A stretch of 32,324 nt of DNA, taken from contig JAGXGR010000096.1 in assembly GCA_024636645.1 (NCBI GenBank), positions 1 through 32,324 of the forward strand, written 5' to 3'. The DNA is from Legionella sp. (GTDB taxonomy: Bacteria; Pseudomonadota; Gammaproteobacteria; Legionellales; Legionellaceae). Below the pieces are notes generated by a model that was not told the origin of the DNA, did no database searches, and saw only the letters and a list, made by a program, of their open reading frames with translations. How positions within the stretch are numbered: position 1 is the stretch's first letter; each line of letters starts with the position of its first letter. Positions 9,020-17,986 of the stretch are shown here, one piece after another. A program made the translations under genes and the position numbers.

Positions 9020-9615
9020 TTGGTTGGTTAAGCGGGCTGATAGTAGACAAGCAACAGCCAGGCAAACTGGTTATTGATGTGAATGGCGTAGGATATGACG
9101 TTGAAACGTCCTTGAATACTTTTTTTAATATAACTGTAGAAGAAAAACCCATTGGGCTTCATATTCATACCGTTGTCAGAGAAGATGCCCTGTTATTATA
9201 TGGTTTTAAAGACAGGTCAGAACGTGCCTTGTTCCGTGCATTGATCAAGGTGAATGGGGTGGGTCCTAAACTGGCGATGGCCATTTTATCCAGTATTACC
9301 CCAAATGAATTTATTCAATGCATTCAACAGGAAAATGCCAGCTATTTAGTGAAGCTCCCGGGCATTGGAAAGAAAACCGCTGAGCGTCTGGTTGTTGAAA
9401 TGCGCGACAGTCTGCAACAGTTGTTTGATCCTTTGATTACGCCGCTTGAAAAATCAATGAAATCTTTAACCGAGACAGACGAGGCCATTTCTGCGTTAGA
9501 AACTTTGGGCTATAAGTTTAATGAAGCCAAGAAGGTGGTACAGCAGCTTGATGATGGGCATAAAAGCTGTGAGCAACTGATACGTCAAGCCTTGCAGAAA
9601 TTATCTAATCGCTAA
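9016..9615 (+). CDS. ruvA: Holliday junction branch migration protein RuvA
   Basis: MIGWLSG..., VNGVGPKLAMAILSS, LPGIGKKTAERLVVEMRD; ATGA overlap with ruvC supports the ATG at 9016. Confidence 0.96.
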   Translation: MIGWLSGLIVDKQQPGKLVIDVNGVGYDVETSLNTFFNITVEEKPIGLHIHTVVREDALLLYGFKDRSERALFRALIKVNGVGPKLAMAILSSITPNEFIQCIQQENASYLVKLPGIGKKTAERLVVEMRDSLQQLFDPLITPLEKSMKSLTETDEAISALETLGYKFNEAKKVVQQLDDGHKSCEQLIRQALQKLSNR

Positions 9616-10173
9616 GTCAAGCCCGGTCATTGCCTTCTGGGAATAGAAGTCATGAAATAAAATGCGCTCCAGCTGCGAGCGCAGGTCAAAGCAGATCATT
9701 TTTATTCCATAAGAGAGTGTTGGGCCCGTTGTTGGGTATAGGCGCTTGATGTTTCTCGCTCTGAATCCAAGCTGCTTATAAAATGCCTGTGCGTCATGGT
9801 TGGTGTCAGCTACTTCCAGAGCCATGGTGTTTACTCCATCCTGCACAGCAGATAAATAATTTTCAGCGATTAAACTTTTACCAACACCTTGACCCTGGGC
9901 TTCGGGAAGAACATACAATTTATCTAAGAAGGAGTAGGGGTATTTAATCAACGCTTTTGAATAAGCAATCGGCTTTTTCTCTGAGTTAAAGGCAATAAAA
10001 AAGTAAATGTCAGGATCATTTAAAAGTTTAACGACATTGCTCTCTGAAAACATTCGATCAACCCTGCTGGGTTCCTGGTTACAAATTTCAGGGTAGGTGG
10101 TTTTCCAGGTTATTTTCATTAACGCCATTAAGATTTCTTTATCTTCTGGTGTCGCTCTTCTTATCGAATGCAT
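9601..10173 (-). CDS. GNAT family N-acetyltransferase
   Basis: MHSIRRATPEDKEILMALM...LYVLPEAQGQGVGKSLIAENYL...ALEVADTNHDAQAFYKQLGF; the longer track ORF to 10257 has a non-conserved N-terminus. Confidence 0.88.
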   Translation of the reverse strand: MHSIRRATPEDKEILMALMKITWKTTYPEICNQEPSRVDRMFSESNVVKLLNDPDIYFFIAFNSEKKPIAYSKALIKYPYSFLDKLYVLPEAQGQGVGKSLIAENYLSAVQDGVNTMALEVADTNHDAQAFYKQLGFRARNIKRLYPTTGPTLSYGIKMICFDLRSQLERILFHDFYSQKAMTGLDLAIR

Positions 10174-10329
10174 ATAAACGTCTAAGGAATTATTAAATAA
10201 ACTAAAAGACGAATTATACACCAGAGAGTCTATAAAATGGAAGGTGATTTTATTCAATTATCAGAAATATAAAGACTGATGTAGACTATCCGATTGAAGC
10301 AGTATTTTATCAAAAAATTATACAACCCC

Positions 10330-10496
10330 CAGGGCAAGAGCATCAAAGTTTAAAAAGAATACTGTAGGGTAGCGCAAAGCGCAGCGTGCCCACCATAGTG
10401 GCAAAAGAACTCGACTGGTGGGCACGTCGCTACGCTCCTTTGCGCCACCCTACGTGGCCATGTTCTGTTTTTAAACTTTGATGCGCTTACCCTGAC
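10330..10496. mobile_element. MITE-like non-autonomous element with internal REP-like inverted repeat
   Basis: CAGGGCAAGAGCATCAAAGTTTAAAAA (10330-10356) against the reverse complement of the right end, CAGGGTAAGCGCATCAAAGTTTAAAAA (10468-10494): 25/27 identical. Inner arms GTAGGGT.GCGCAAAG...GCCCACCA are also inverted. ACAACCCC flanks both sides (10322-10329 and 10497-10504). Confidence 0.75.
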
Positions 10497-10552
10497 ACAA
10501 CCCCAGTACATGAATAAAATTTTATCATGCTCGCGCAAACCGGTAATTAAAC

Positions 10553-11965
10553 TTAAGAACGTGTTGTTATAGGGAGGTAGACCCTTACAATTAATCCAGT
10601 GCCTTCTGAGGGTGTATCCAGCTCGACGTGACCGCCATGCAATTCACAAATTTGTTGAACAATTGCCAAGCCCAACCCGCTTCCCGGGCTTTTGTTGCCC
10701 AAGACTCTGAAGAAGCGCTCAAACACTCTGGTACGGAGTTCTTGGGGAATCCCCGGACCATTATCCGTGACTTGTATGATAACCTCATTTTTTGCTTTCA
10801 GGACATTCACTTTAACCAGACCGTTTTCCTTTGAATAACGGATAGCGTTATCGACCAGATTACGAATCAATATACTGATAGCAGTCGCGTTAGCTCTGAT
10901 TTCCGGTATCCGCTTATCCGTATCAAATTCGAGTTCAATCTGCTTCTCAACGGCGCTTGGCGCAAGCATGGCGAGCGTTTCCCGAGTTAACTTGACCAGG
11001 TTAACCCGGTCAAGATCATTGATATTCACAGCCTCTGGTACCAGTCTGTTCATGGTTAATAATTGTTGGACTATGTGTGTGCTTCGATTGACGCTGGCAA
11101 TCAGCTTGTGCAAGGCTTGATTTTTTTCTTTCATGTCATCAGTATTTAGTGCGACCTGTGCTTGAGCTTTTAAGGCGGCAAGAGGGGTTCGTAATTCATG
11201 TGCGGCATCTGCGGCAAAGCGTTTTTCTCTCTCAAAACCTTGTTTGAGCCGGAAAAACAATTTATTCAATTCATCAATGACTGGCTTGATTTCTTCTGGA
11301 ACTTCTTCTAAATCGACAGGCTCAAGGTGACTTGGAGCGCGATTTGAGACTTCTTCGGCAACCTTGTCGAGACTATCAAGACCCCGGCCAATAATAATCC
11401 AGATTAATAGGCCTGATAAGGGAAAAGTCAGTAACATGATGTATAGATCATCCTGAGCGATGCGATGGCCTAATTCATTACGCGTACCATACCGCTCAGC
11501 AAGTACCGTTCTTGTTCCCGATTTTTGATTGTATGAGGTGAATACACGCCATTTCTGGTCGCCGATCATTTTATCACTAAAGCCATCATTTTCAGATAAT
11601 AATGGCGTTTTAGGCGCACTGGCTGAATGCAAGAGGAGCTTACCACCGTCTGTCCAGACCTGAAAATTAAATTTATCAATAATATTTGAAGTATGTTGAT
11701 CATTGATATATCGCTTTTCATAAAAATTATCAATATTTTTGGGGATGGACTCCAGAGCGTTTTGAATTTTATTAATGGGCCGCTCGTGTAAATCATCTCC
11801 TAAAAGCGCTTGATAAGACATGGCAGAAATGGCCATCAAGGTATCGAGATGTTCCTGAATGTCTTTTTGATCAAGATAATAATTTCCGATGGCAGTCAGA
11901 GTGGTGGTAATTGTGATAGCCAATAAGAGATTGATCAGCAGGAATTTACGTATTGATGACTTCAC
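10553..11965 (-). CDS. pmrB: Two-component sensor histidine kinase (PmrB-like)
   Basis: HAMP-like linker, EKRFAADAAHELRTPLAALKAQAQ H-box, DNAIRYS, DNGPGIP, GSGLGLAIV; overlaps its response regulator gene. Confidence 0.85.
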   Translation of the reverse strand: MKSSIRKFLLINLLLAITITTTLTAIGNYYLDQKDIQEHLDTLMAISAMSYQALLGDDLHERPINKIQNALESIPKNIDNFYEKRYINDQHTSNIIDKFNFQVWTDGGKLLLHSASAPKTPLLSENDGFSDKMIGDQKWRVFTSYNQKSGTRTVLAERYGTRNELGHRIAQDDLYIMLLTFPLSGLLIWIIIGRGLDSLDKVAEEVSNRAPSHLEPVDLEEVPEEIKPVIDELNKLFFRLKQGFEREKRFAADAAHELRTPLAALKAQAQVALNTDDMKEKNQALHKLIASVNRSTHIVQQLLTMNRLVPEAVNINDLDRVNLVKLTRETLAMLAPSAVEKQIELEFDTDKRIPEIRANATAISILIRNLVDNAIRYSKENGLVKVNVLKAKNEVIIQVTDNGPGIPQELRTRVFERFFRVLGNKSPGSGLGLAIVQQICELHGGHVELDTPSEGTGLIVRVYLPITTRS

Positions 11966-12648
11966 GATAATGACGAACCTTCAGCCTTTTCAGCTTTCTC
12001 AGCCATATATCCTACACCCCGTATGGTACGGATAAAATGAGCATTTAGCTTTTTACGCAGATTATGAATATGAACTTCAAGGGCGTTGGAGTCAACATCC
12101 TCTTCCCAGCCGTACAAGCTTTGCATCAGTTGTTCTCTGGATAAGACCTGCCCCGTATTTTCCAGCAATTTTTGCAGCAAGGCAAACTCTCGTCGCGGTA
12201 CATTGACGATTTCATCATCAACCATAACGGTATGGGCTGCTGGATCCAGCGTAATATTACGATAAATCAGGGTGGCATCCGCCCGTCCCTGTGATCGACG
12301 GACCAAGGCACGAATTCTTGCACTTAATTCATTCAAGTCAAAGGGTTTGACAAGATAATCATCAGCACCACAGTCGAGGCCTTTCACTCTATCTTCAACA
12401 GATTCACGGGCTGTCAGTATAATAACCGGTGTAGCATTACCGGACTGTCTGATCATTTGTAACAGATTAAGGCCAGATAGTTTAGGAAGACCCAAATCAA
12501 GGATAATTAATTCAAAACCTTCTGTTTTTAAAGCAGCCAGCGCTGCTTCACCATCTTTCAGCCAGTCAACGACATAGCCATATTGCGTTAGACCGGTTTT
12601 AACAGCATCGCCGAGAAGCTCATCATCTTCAACTAATAATAATCGCAT
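11962..12648 (-). CDS. pmrA: OmpR-family response regulator (PmrA-like)
   Basis: MRLLLVEDDELLGDAVKTGLTQYGYVVDWLKDG...LDLGLPKLSG...VHIHNLRKKL...TIRGVGYMAE; pmrA name from homology and neighbourhood with rpoS in Legionella. Confidence 0.85.
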   Translation of the reverse strand: MRLLLVEDDELLGDAVKTGLTQYGYVVDWLKDGEAALAALKTEGFELIILDLGLPKLSGLNLLQMIRQSGNATPVIILTARESVEDRVKGLDCGADDYLVKPFDLNELSARIRALVRRSQGRADATLIYRNITLDPAAHTVMVDDEIVNVPRREFALLQKLLENTGQVLSREQLMQSLYGWEEDVDSNALEVHIHNLRKKLNAHFIRTIRGVGYMAEKAEKAEGSSLS

Positions 12649-12667
12649 GTAAAGATCTCCTTACTGG

Positions 12668-12692
12668 TGCCTCGTTGAAGGTTGACGAGGCA
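12668..12692. repeat. 8-bp perfect hairpin between yciB and pmrA
   Basis: TGCCTCGT (12668-12675) / ACGAGGCA (12685-12692), 9-nt loop. Confidence 0.7.
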
Positions 12693-12697
12693 TTTGC

Positions 12698-13243
12698 TTA
12701 CTGTTTCTCCAGTGATTTTTCGTCAATATGCCTGGTAAGGTATATTGCCTGCAGGATAACAAAAAGCAAAGTAAACCCCACGCCACCAAATAATTTAAAA
12801 TTCACCCAAATATCAGTGGAATAGTAATAAGCGACATAGAGGTTAGCAAAACCCATCAGGGCAAAGAAAAAAGCCCAGCCCAAATTAAGACGCTTCCATA
12901 TTTTAACAGGTAAACCTATCGTACTCTCCATCATTCTTTGGATCAGTGGTTTGGGTCCAAGATAGGTTGTCACTAAAAACACAAGTGAGGTCAGCCAATA
13001 TATTCCCGTCGGTTTCCATTTGATAAACCAGGGATTTTGAAAAAATAAAGTTGCACCGCCTAGAATAAGAATTACGGCAAAACTGGTCACTTGGAATTTG
13101 TCAAAGGTTTGGTATTTTAATCGATAAAATAAAACCTGTGCCAGAGATGCAATAATGGCTATCACGGTTGCATAGTAAATACCCAGTATCTTGTAACTGA
13201 TGAAAAAAAGTAGAATAGGAAGAAAATCAATTAAAAATTTCAT
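12698..13243 (-). CDS. yciB: Septation protein A / YciB family inner membrane protein
   Basis: [26 protein letters not shown]..., [35 protein letters not shown]...[28 protein letters not shown]. Confidence 0.95.
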   Translation of the reverse strand: MKFLIDFLPILLFFISYKILGIYYATVIAIIASLAQVLFYRLKYQTFDKFQVTSFAVILILGGATLFFQNPWFIKWKPTGIYWLTSLVFLVTTYLGPKPLIQRMMESTIGLPVKIWKRLNLGWAFFFALMGFANLYVAYYYSTDIWVNFKLFGGVGFTLLFVILQAIYLTRHIDEKSLEKQ

Positions 13244-13438
13244 AATATATAATAGTAATAGTGAATATATACATTATAACACACTAATTATTATATAAAG
13301 GCAAGCCTTTGTCTGGATCTCAGAGCAAAATCACAAATAAAACCGACGGGCGGGCTTTGCCAACCAAGTGAAGCAAACGAAATCAATGCTTTACCTGAGC
13401 TGGATCTGCTAACAGGCAATTCCCTCTCTTACACCCTC

Positions 13439-14875
13439 TCATGCCACAATAATTTGTTTACCAGGCTTCAGTGCTTTGGGCTTGAGTTGCGGGTTTAAAA
13501 ATAAAAGTGATTTCACTGAGGTTTGATAACGTTTGGCAATCACAGACAGCGTATCTCCGGATTTTATAATATATTTGCCTGAGGGCAGGCCAATACGCTT
13601 CCATATGACCAGTTGCGTGCCGGATTTAATCGTTCTGGCGGAAGGCAAACTGTTCCAATAACGAATTTCAGAAGGGTTAACACGATAAAGGGCGGCGATA
13701 GAGTCATAGCTATCATCAGGCTGCACGATATGGACCACACGATGAAATTTAGAGTTGGTTGAGTTATCAATTTCATCGATTTTAGGTGGGTGATCTTTGA
13801 GGATAGTTTCTGATGAATTGTTTTTTGGAATCAGCAAATATTGATTCGGTTTTACAATATTGTTTTTTATGGCATTGATCTGTTTTATCAGACTGACACT
13901 GGTATGGTAATGACGGGCTATCTTTTCAAGGGTATCGCCGCCTTGAACCTTATGTCTTTGCCAGCTGACCCTTTTGTCTTCGGGCAGTTTATCCAGATTT
14001 TTACTAAACATCTCTGCCTTTTCTACAGGGATGATCAGTCTATAGGGTTCGTAGGGTGCGGTTGCCCAGCGATTATGCCCGGGATTTAATTTTATTAGAT
14101 CCTTATAGGACATATTTGCAAGCTTTGCCGCATGGTTTAAATCTATTTGGCTACCGACATCTATAGAAGTAAAATAAGGCTGATAGGGGATTTGAGGAAT
14201 CTGTATTTTGTACTTGTAGGGGTATTTTATGATTTCTGCAATAGCCAGTAAACGGGGTATATAGGCTTTGGTTTCTCTTGGAAGCTTGAGTGACCAGAAC
14301 CAGGCGTTATAGGGTGTACGACCCATTGCTCGCAGGGATTTGGCAATGGTGCCTTCTCCAGAGTCATAAGCTGCAAAGGCAAGTATCCACCGTCCCTTAA
14401 AATGTTTATTCAGATATTGTAAGTAATTCAGGGCAGCATTAGTGGATTGGACAACGCTTCTTCGTCCATCATACCACCAGTCCTGCTTTAAACCGAGTCC
14501 GCTGCCGGTACCAGGCATGAGTTGCCATAATCCAGCAGCACCGGCTCCTGAGTAGGCAAAAGGATTATAAGCACTTTCAATCATTGGCAGGATGGCAATT
14601 TCACCGGGAAGTTTGCGTTTTTTTATTTCCTGCATAATGTGATAGATATAGGGTTCAGAGTTTTTTGTTAATTCCTGAAGGTATTGAGGATGGCTGACAA
14701 TCCAGCGAATTTGTTTTTGTACTTCAGGTTGATTTGTTTCATGATTTAAAGAAAACTGGTTTCGAAGGACCTGCCAGACGTCAGGGGGTCGCTGGTAGGC
14801 ATGAACTTCTGTAATGAAACTTACAAAAGTTAAAATTAACAAAAAACACTTTTTAATCAAAAGGTTAACCTTCAA
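13439..14875 (-). CDS. mltD: Membrane-bound lytic murein transglycosylase D with LysM repeats
   Basis: PMIESAYNPFAYSGAGAAGLWQLMPGTGSGLGLKQDWWYDGRR SLT domain plus LysM motifs GGDTLEKIARHY and SGDTLSVIAKRY. Confidence 0.93.
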   Translation of the reverse strand: MKVNLLIKKCFLLILTFVSFITEVHAYQRPPDVWQVLRNQFSLNHETNQPEVQKQIRWIVSHPQYLQELTKNSEPYIYHIMQEIKKRKLPGEIAILPMIESAYNPFAYSGAGAAGLWQLMPGTGSGLGLKQDWWYDGRRSVVQSTNAALNYLQYLNKHFKGRWILAFAAYDSGEGTIAKSLRAMGRTPYNAWFWSLKLPRETKAYIPRLLAIAEIIKYPYKYKIQIPQIPYQPYFTSIDVGSQIDLNHAAKLANMSYKDLIKLNPGHNRWATAPYEPYRLIIPVEKAEMFSKNLDKLPEDKRVSWQRHKVQGGDTLEKIARHYHTSVSLIKQINAIKNNIVKPNQYLLIPKNNSSETILKDHPPKIDEIDNSTNSKFHRVVHIVQPDDSYDSIAALYRVNPSEIRYWNSLPSARTIKSGTQLVIWKRIGLPSGKYIIKSGDTLSVIAKRYQTSVKSLLFLNPQLKPKALKPGKQIIVA

Positions 14876-14993
14876 CGTCCTGGCCTTGCTCTACTGAGGA
14901 TTAAACATCTTACTAAAAAAAACAACCGGAAGAAACCCTTTGCAAACACAAAAGAATCATATTGTCTATAATTGGTTCGCATTGCACTTCATT

Positions 14994-15755
14994 TTAAAAG
15001 TTATCTTTATGTTGTCTTATCAGCGTAAATACAGCCAGTGCATCGTCTGTGCTTACCTGAAATCGTTTGGCATAATTTTTAATGCCTTCTGAATCTGTTC
15101 TCAGAAAGGGATTGATTTTTTTTTCATCTGCAATAGTTGAGGGAAGGGTGCAGCTTCTATCCTTTTGAGGAAGCTTTTTCTTATAATCCAGGATAGCTGG
15201 GTTTTCAGGCTCTAAAGTTAAAGCAAAGTCCAGATTTTTATGGGTGTATTCATGTGCGCAAAATACCAGGGTATCATCTGGCAAATTTTTGTATCGCTGT
15301 AAAGAATGGTACAGCGCTTCCATTGTTCCATCAAAAACACGCCCGCAACCTGCAGAAAACAAAGTGTCTCCGCAGAGCAGCCATTTTTCTTCCGGTTCAA
15401 AATAGCTGATATGTGAAGCAGTATGCCCAGGTGTCTCCATAATTTGAAAACGGTACTGACCTAAAGACAATGTATCGTTTTCTGCCAGTGATTTTGTAAT
15501 AAAAGGAATTCTGTTATCGTCTGGACCATAGATAGAAACGTTTGGGTATTGGCGAAGCAACGCATGAACCCCGCCAATATGGTCATGATGATGATGGGTC
15601 AGCAATATGGCATTTAATGTTAAATTGTTTTGTTTGGCATAGGAAAGAACGGGCGTCGCATCGCCAGGATCAACGCAATAAAACTGTTCACGGGCAGTAT
15701 CTGGCAAAACCCATATATAATTATCGTTAAAGGCCGGTAAAGGGATCAAAGTCAT
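14994..15755 (-). CDS. gloB: Hydroxyacylglutathione hydrolase (glyoxalase II)
   Basis: FNDNYIWVL, LTHHHHDHIGG, TPGHTASHISY, CGDTLFSAGCGRVFDG. Confidence 0.96.
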   Translation of the reverse strand: MTLIPLPAFNDNYIWVLPDTAREQFYCVDPGDATPVLSYAKQNNLTLNAILLTHHHHDHIGGVHALLRQYPNVSIYGPDDNRIPFITKSLAENDTLSLGQYRFQIMETPGHTASHISYFEPEEKWLLCGDTLFSAGCGRVFDGTMEALYHSLQRYKNLPDDTLVFCAHEYTHKNLDFALTLEPENPAILDYKKKLPQKDRSCTLPSTIADEKKINPFLRTDSEGIKNYAKRFQVSTDDALAVFTLIRQHKDNF

Positions 15756-15813
15756 GGTTAACTCCTTTTATCTGAGACAGTCGGACAAGCGGCTTTTTTC
15801 AAAAAACCTCCTG

Positions 15814-16626
15814 TCATTCAGAAGCTTCAGCCTTGAAAATTTGTTCGATAGCACTGAAGGCTGTTTCAAGCTCTGACTCCAGCATATAGGGCGGGTTGAT
15901 TATCCATAAACCACAACCCTTCATACCACCAGTATTTACCATGTGCTGATCAAATTCCAGAAAAAGTACATTTTGAGCCTTTATTTTATTTAATCCCTTA
16001 TGTAATTGCTCGGTAAATCCTTTATTGACGATGGGATACCATAAGCAAAACACAGCGTTCGGGCATTTTTCATAGGCTTTGTGAATAAGGGCAGGTATGG
16101 TTTTATAGTCATCTTTTATTTCAAAAGAGGGATCGATAAAAACCAGCGCTCTTTTTTCCGGTGGCGGCAAAACTGCGGTTAATCGGTTTAAACCATCTTC
16201 ATTGCTAAAATAAACTTTTTTATCTTCGCCAGGGAGGGTTTGCAGTGCGTCAAATTCTTTGGGGTGCAATTCGCAACAATAGAGGCGATCGATAGGGCGC
16301 AGCAAATCAAGGGCTATCTTGGGAGAGCCTGGATAATACCTTAGGTTTTTACCGGTATTCAGCGATGCAATACAGTGAAGATAAGGTTTGAAAATATCAG
16401 GCAGGCGATTTTTATTTTTCCATATTAAATCAATTCCTTTTTTATATTCACCCGTTTTTATAGCCTGATGGCTTTGAAGATCATAAATGCCTTTACCTGC
16501 GTGGGTTTCCAGATAAAACAAGGGTTTATCTTTTTTCGTCATATAGGTCAATATTCGCGATAAAGTCAGATGCTTAATGACATCTGCAGCATTGCCTGCA
16601 TGGTAACCGTGTTGATAGCTGAGCAT
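15814..16626 (-). CDS. rlmJ: 23S rRNA (adenine(2030)-N(6))-methyltransferase RlmJ
   Basis: MLSYQHGYHAGNAADVIKHLTLSRIL..., YPGSPKIALDLLR, FIDPSFEIKDDY, GCGLWIINPPYML. Confidence 0.95.
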   Translation of the reverse strand: MLSYQHGYHAGNAADVIKHLTLSRILTYMTKKDKPLFYLETHAGKGIYDLQSHQAIKTGEYKKGIDLIWKNKNRLPDIFKPYLHCIASLNTGKNLRYYPGSPKIALDLLRPIDRLYCCELHPKEFDALQTLPGEDKKVYFSNEDGLNRLTAVLPPPEKRALVFIDPSFEIKDDYKTIPALIHKAYEKCPNAVFCLWYPIVNKGFTEQLHKGLNKIKAQNVLFLEFDQHMVNTGGMKGCGLWIINPPYMLESELETAFSAIEQIFKAEASE

Positions 16627-16795
16627 TTTATTATCTTCTAACGCTGAAAAATAGGAATTGTAGCGAATTTCACGGTCTATGGGTATTTATTAATTGTATT
16701 TTATTGTGCCTGACAGCGTTTTTTTCATGTGCGCCGTGTATTTTATATAAATGAACTATAATTAATTTAAAGGCAAAAGCTAAAAGGAGATGCAC

Positions 16796-17005
16796 ATGGG
16801 CCTGGATCATGATTTTGAGGACAGCCAATCTTTTTCTGAATATGGTTTTGAAGATGATCCCAAAGAACTTGATCATAAAAAACGCGTTCGAAAAATGCTC
16901 GAAGAACGTCTTGAGCGTAAAAGGTTGAAAGAAGAATTTCAAGATGAGTTTGATGATTCATCCGATGAATTTGATTGGGATGACTTTGATAAAGATGAGA
17001 AATAG
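16796..17005 (+). CDS. Small highly acidic protein (weakly PA3496-like)
   Basis: [13 protein letters not shown]...[42 protein letters not shown]; good RBS AAGGAGA 7-8 nt upstream; TATAAT near 16756. Confidence 0.65.
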   Translation: MGLDHDFEDSQSFSEYGFEDDPKELDHKKRVRKMLEERLERKRLKEEFQDEFDDSSDEFDWDDFDKDEK

Positions 17006-17835
17006 GTATTTTCTAAAAGAGAAACGATCGTCATGGGCCCAACCCCACCAGGAACCGGTGTAATCCAGGCCACTTTCTCCTGTGCTTTTTGAAAGTCTAC
17101 ATCCCCCCGAATCGAACCGTCCTGCCGACGGTGAATGCCTACATCAATGAGGACTTGTTTGCTAGATAACCATTCAGTATCTACAATATCCATTTTTCCT
17201 ACAGCTACAACGATTATATCTGCGCTTTGCACATGTTTTTTCAGATCCGGGGTAAATTTATGACAGACAGTCACAGTAGCGCCTGCCAGCAAAAGCTCCA
17301 GGCACATGGGTCGACCAACAATATTGGAGGCCCCAATCACCACCGCATGCTGTCTTTTTACAGGAATATTATAATAATCTAAAAGCGTCATGACTCCCAT
17401 GGGCGTGCAAGGGCGCATTAAAGGGATTCGCAGTGCCAGTCGGCCCAGGTTGTAGGGGTGAAAGCCATCAATGTCTTTATCAGGACGTATACGCTCAATC
17501 ACCGCGGTATCATTGATATGGGCAGGTAAAGGCAATTGCACCAAAATACCGTCAATGTTTGGAGACTGGTTTAAGCGGTCGATCAAATCAAGCAATTCCT
17601 GCTCGCTGGTTGATTCGGGGAGTTTATACTCCAGAGACCTGATCCCGACATCCTCGCAGGCTTTCTTCTTGTTATTGATATAAATGAGCGATGCAGGATC
17701 ATCACCGATTAAAACCACCGCCAGCTCAGGCACAGCGTAGCCTTGTTTGATGTGTTCAGAGATGGTTTGTTTTAATTTATTCCGACGCAAACCAGCCAGT
17801 TTTTTTCCGTCAAGTATAGATGCACTCATAGTCAT
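16939..17835 (-). CDS. folD: Bifunctional methylenetetrahydrofolate dehydrogenase/cyclohydrolase FolD
   Basis: [65 protein letters not shown]. Start placed at the internal ATG; Ser-rich C-terminal tail. Confidence 0.94.
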   Translation of the reverse strand: MTMSASILDGKKLAGLRRNKLKQTISEHIKQGYAVPELAVVLIGDDPASLIYINNKKKACEDVGIRSLEYKLPESTSEQELLDLIDRLNQSPNIDGILVQLPLPAHINDTAVIERIRPDKDIDGFHPYNLGRLALRIPLMRPCTPMGVMTLLDYYNIPVKRQHAVVIGASNIVGRPMCLELLLAGATVTVCHKFTPDLKKHVQSADIIVVAVGKMDIVDTEWLSSKQVLIDVGIHRRQDGSIRGDVDFQKAQEKVAWITPVPGGVGPMTIVSLLENTYFSSLSKSSQSNSSDESSNSS

Positions 17836-17910
17836 TCGGCTTTGAAAAAGAAAGGTAATTATGTAGCAGCCAGGCCCAGGATGCAATTTAAATGTTGTGC
17901 TAATTTGTTG

Positions 17911-17938
17911 ATCATACTATGATACTTATTGAATAAGT
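17911..17938. promoter_or_regulatory. Two abutting perfect palindromes in the folD/fimV divergent promoter region
   Basis: ATCATA-C-TATGAT (17911-17923) directly followed by ACTTATT-G-AATAAGT (17924-17938); TATAAT at 17940-17945. Confidence 0.55.
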
Positions 17939-17986
17939 CTATAATTAATGATATTTTTTAGAATACAGGATTGCAGGGAGCGCTGA

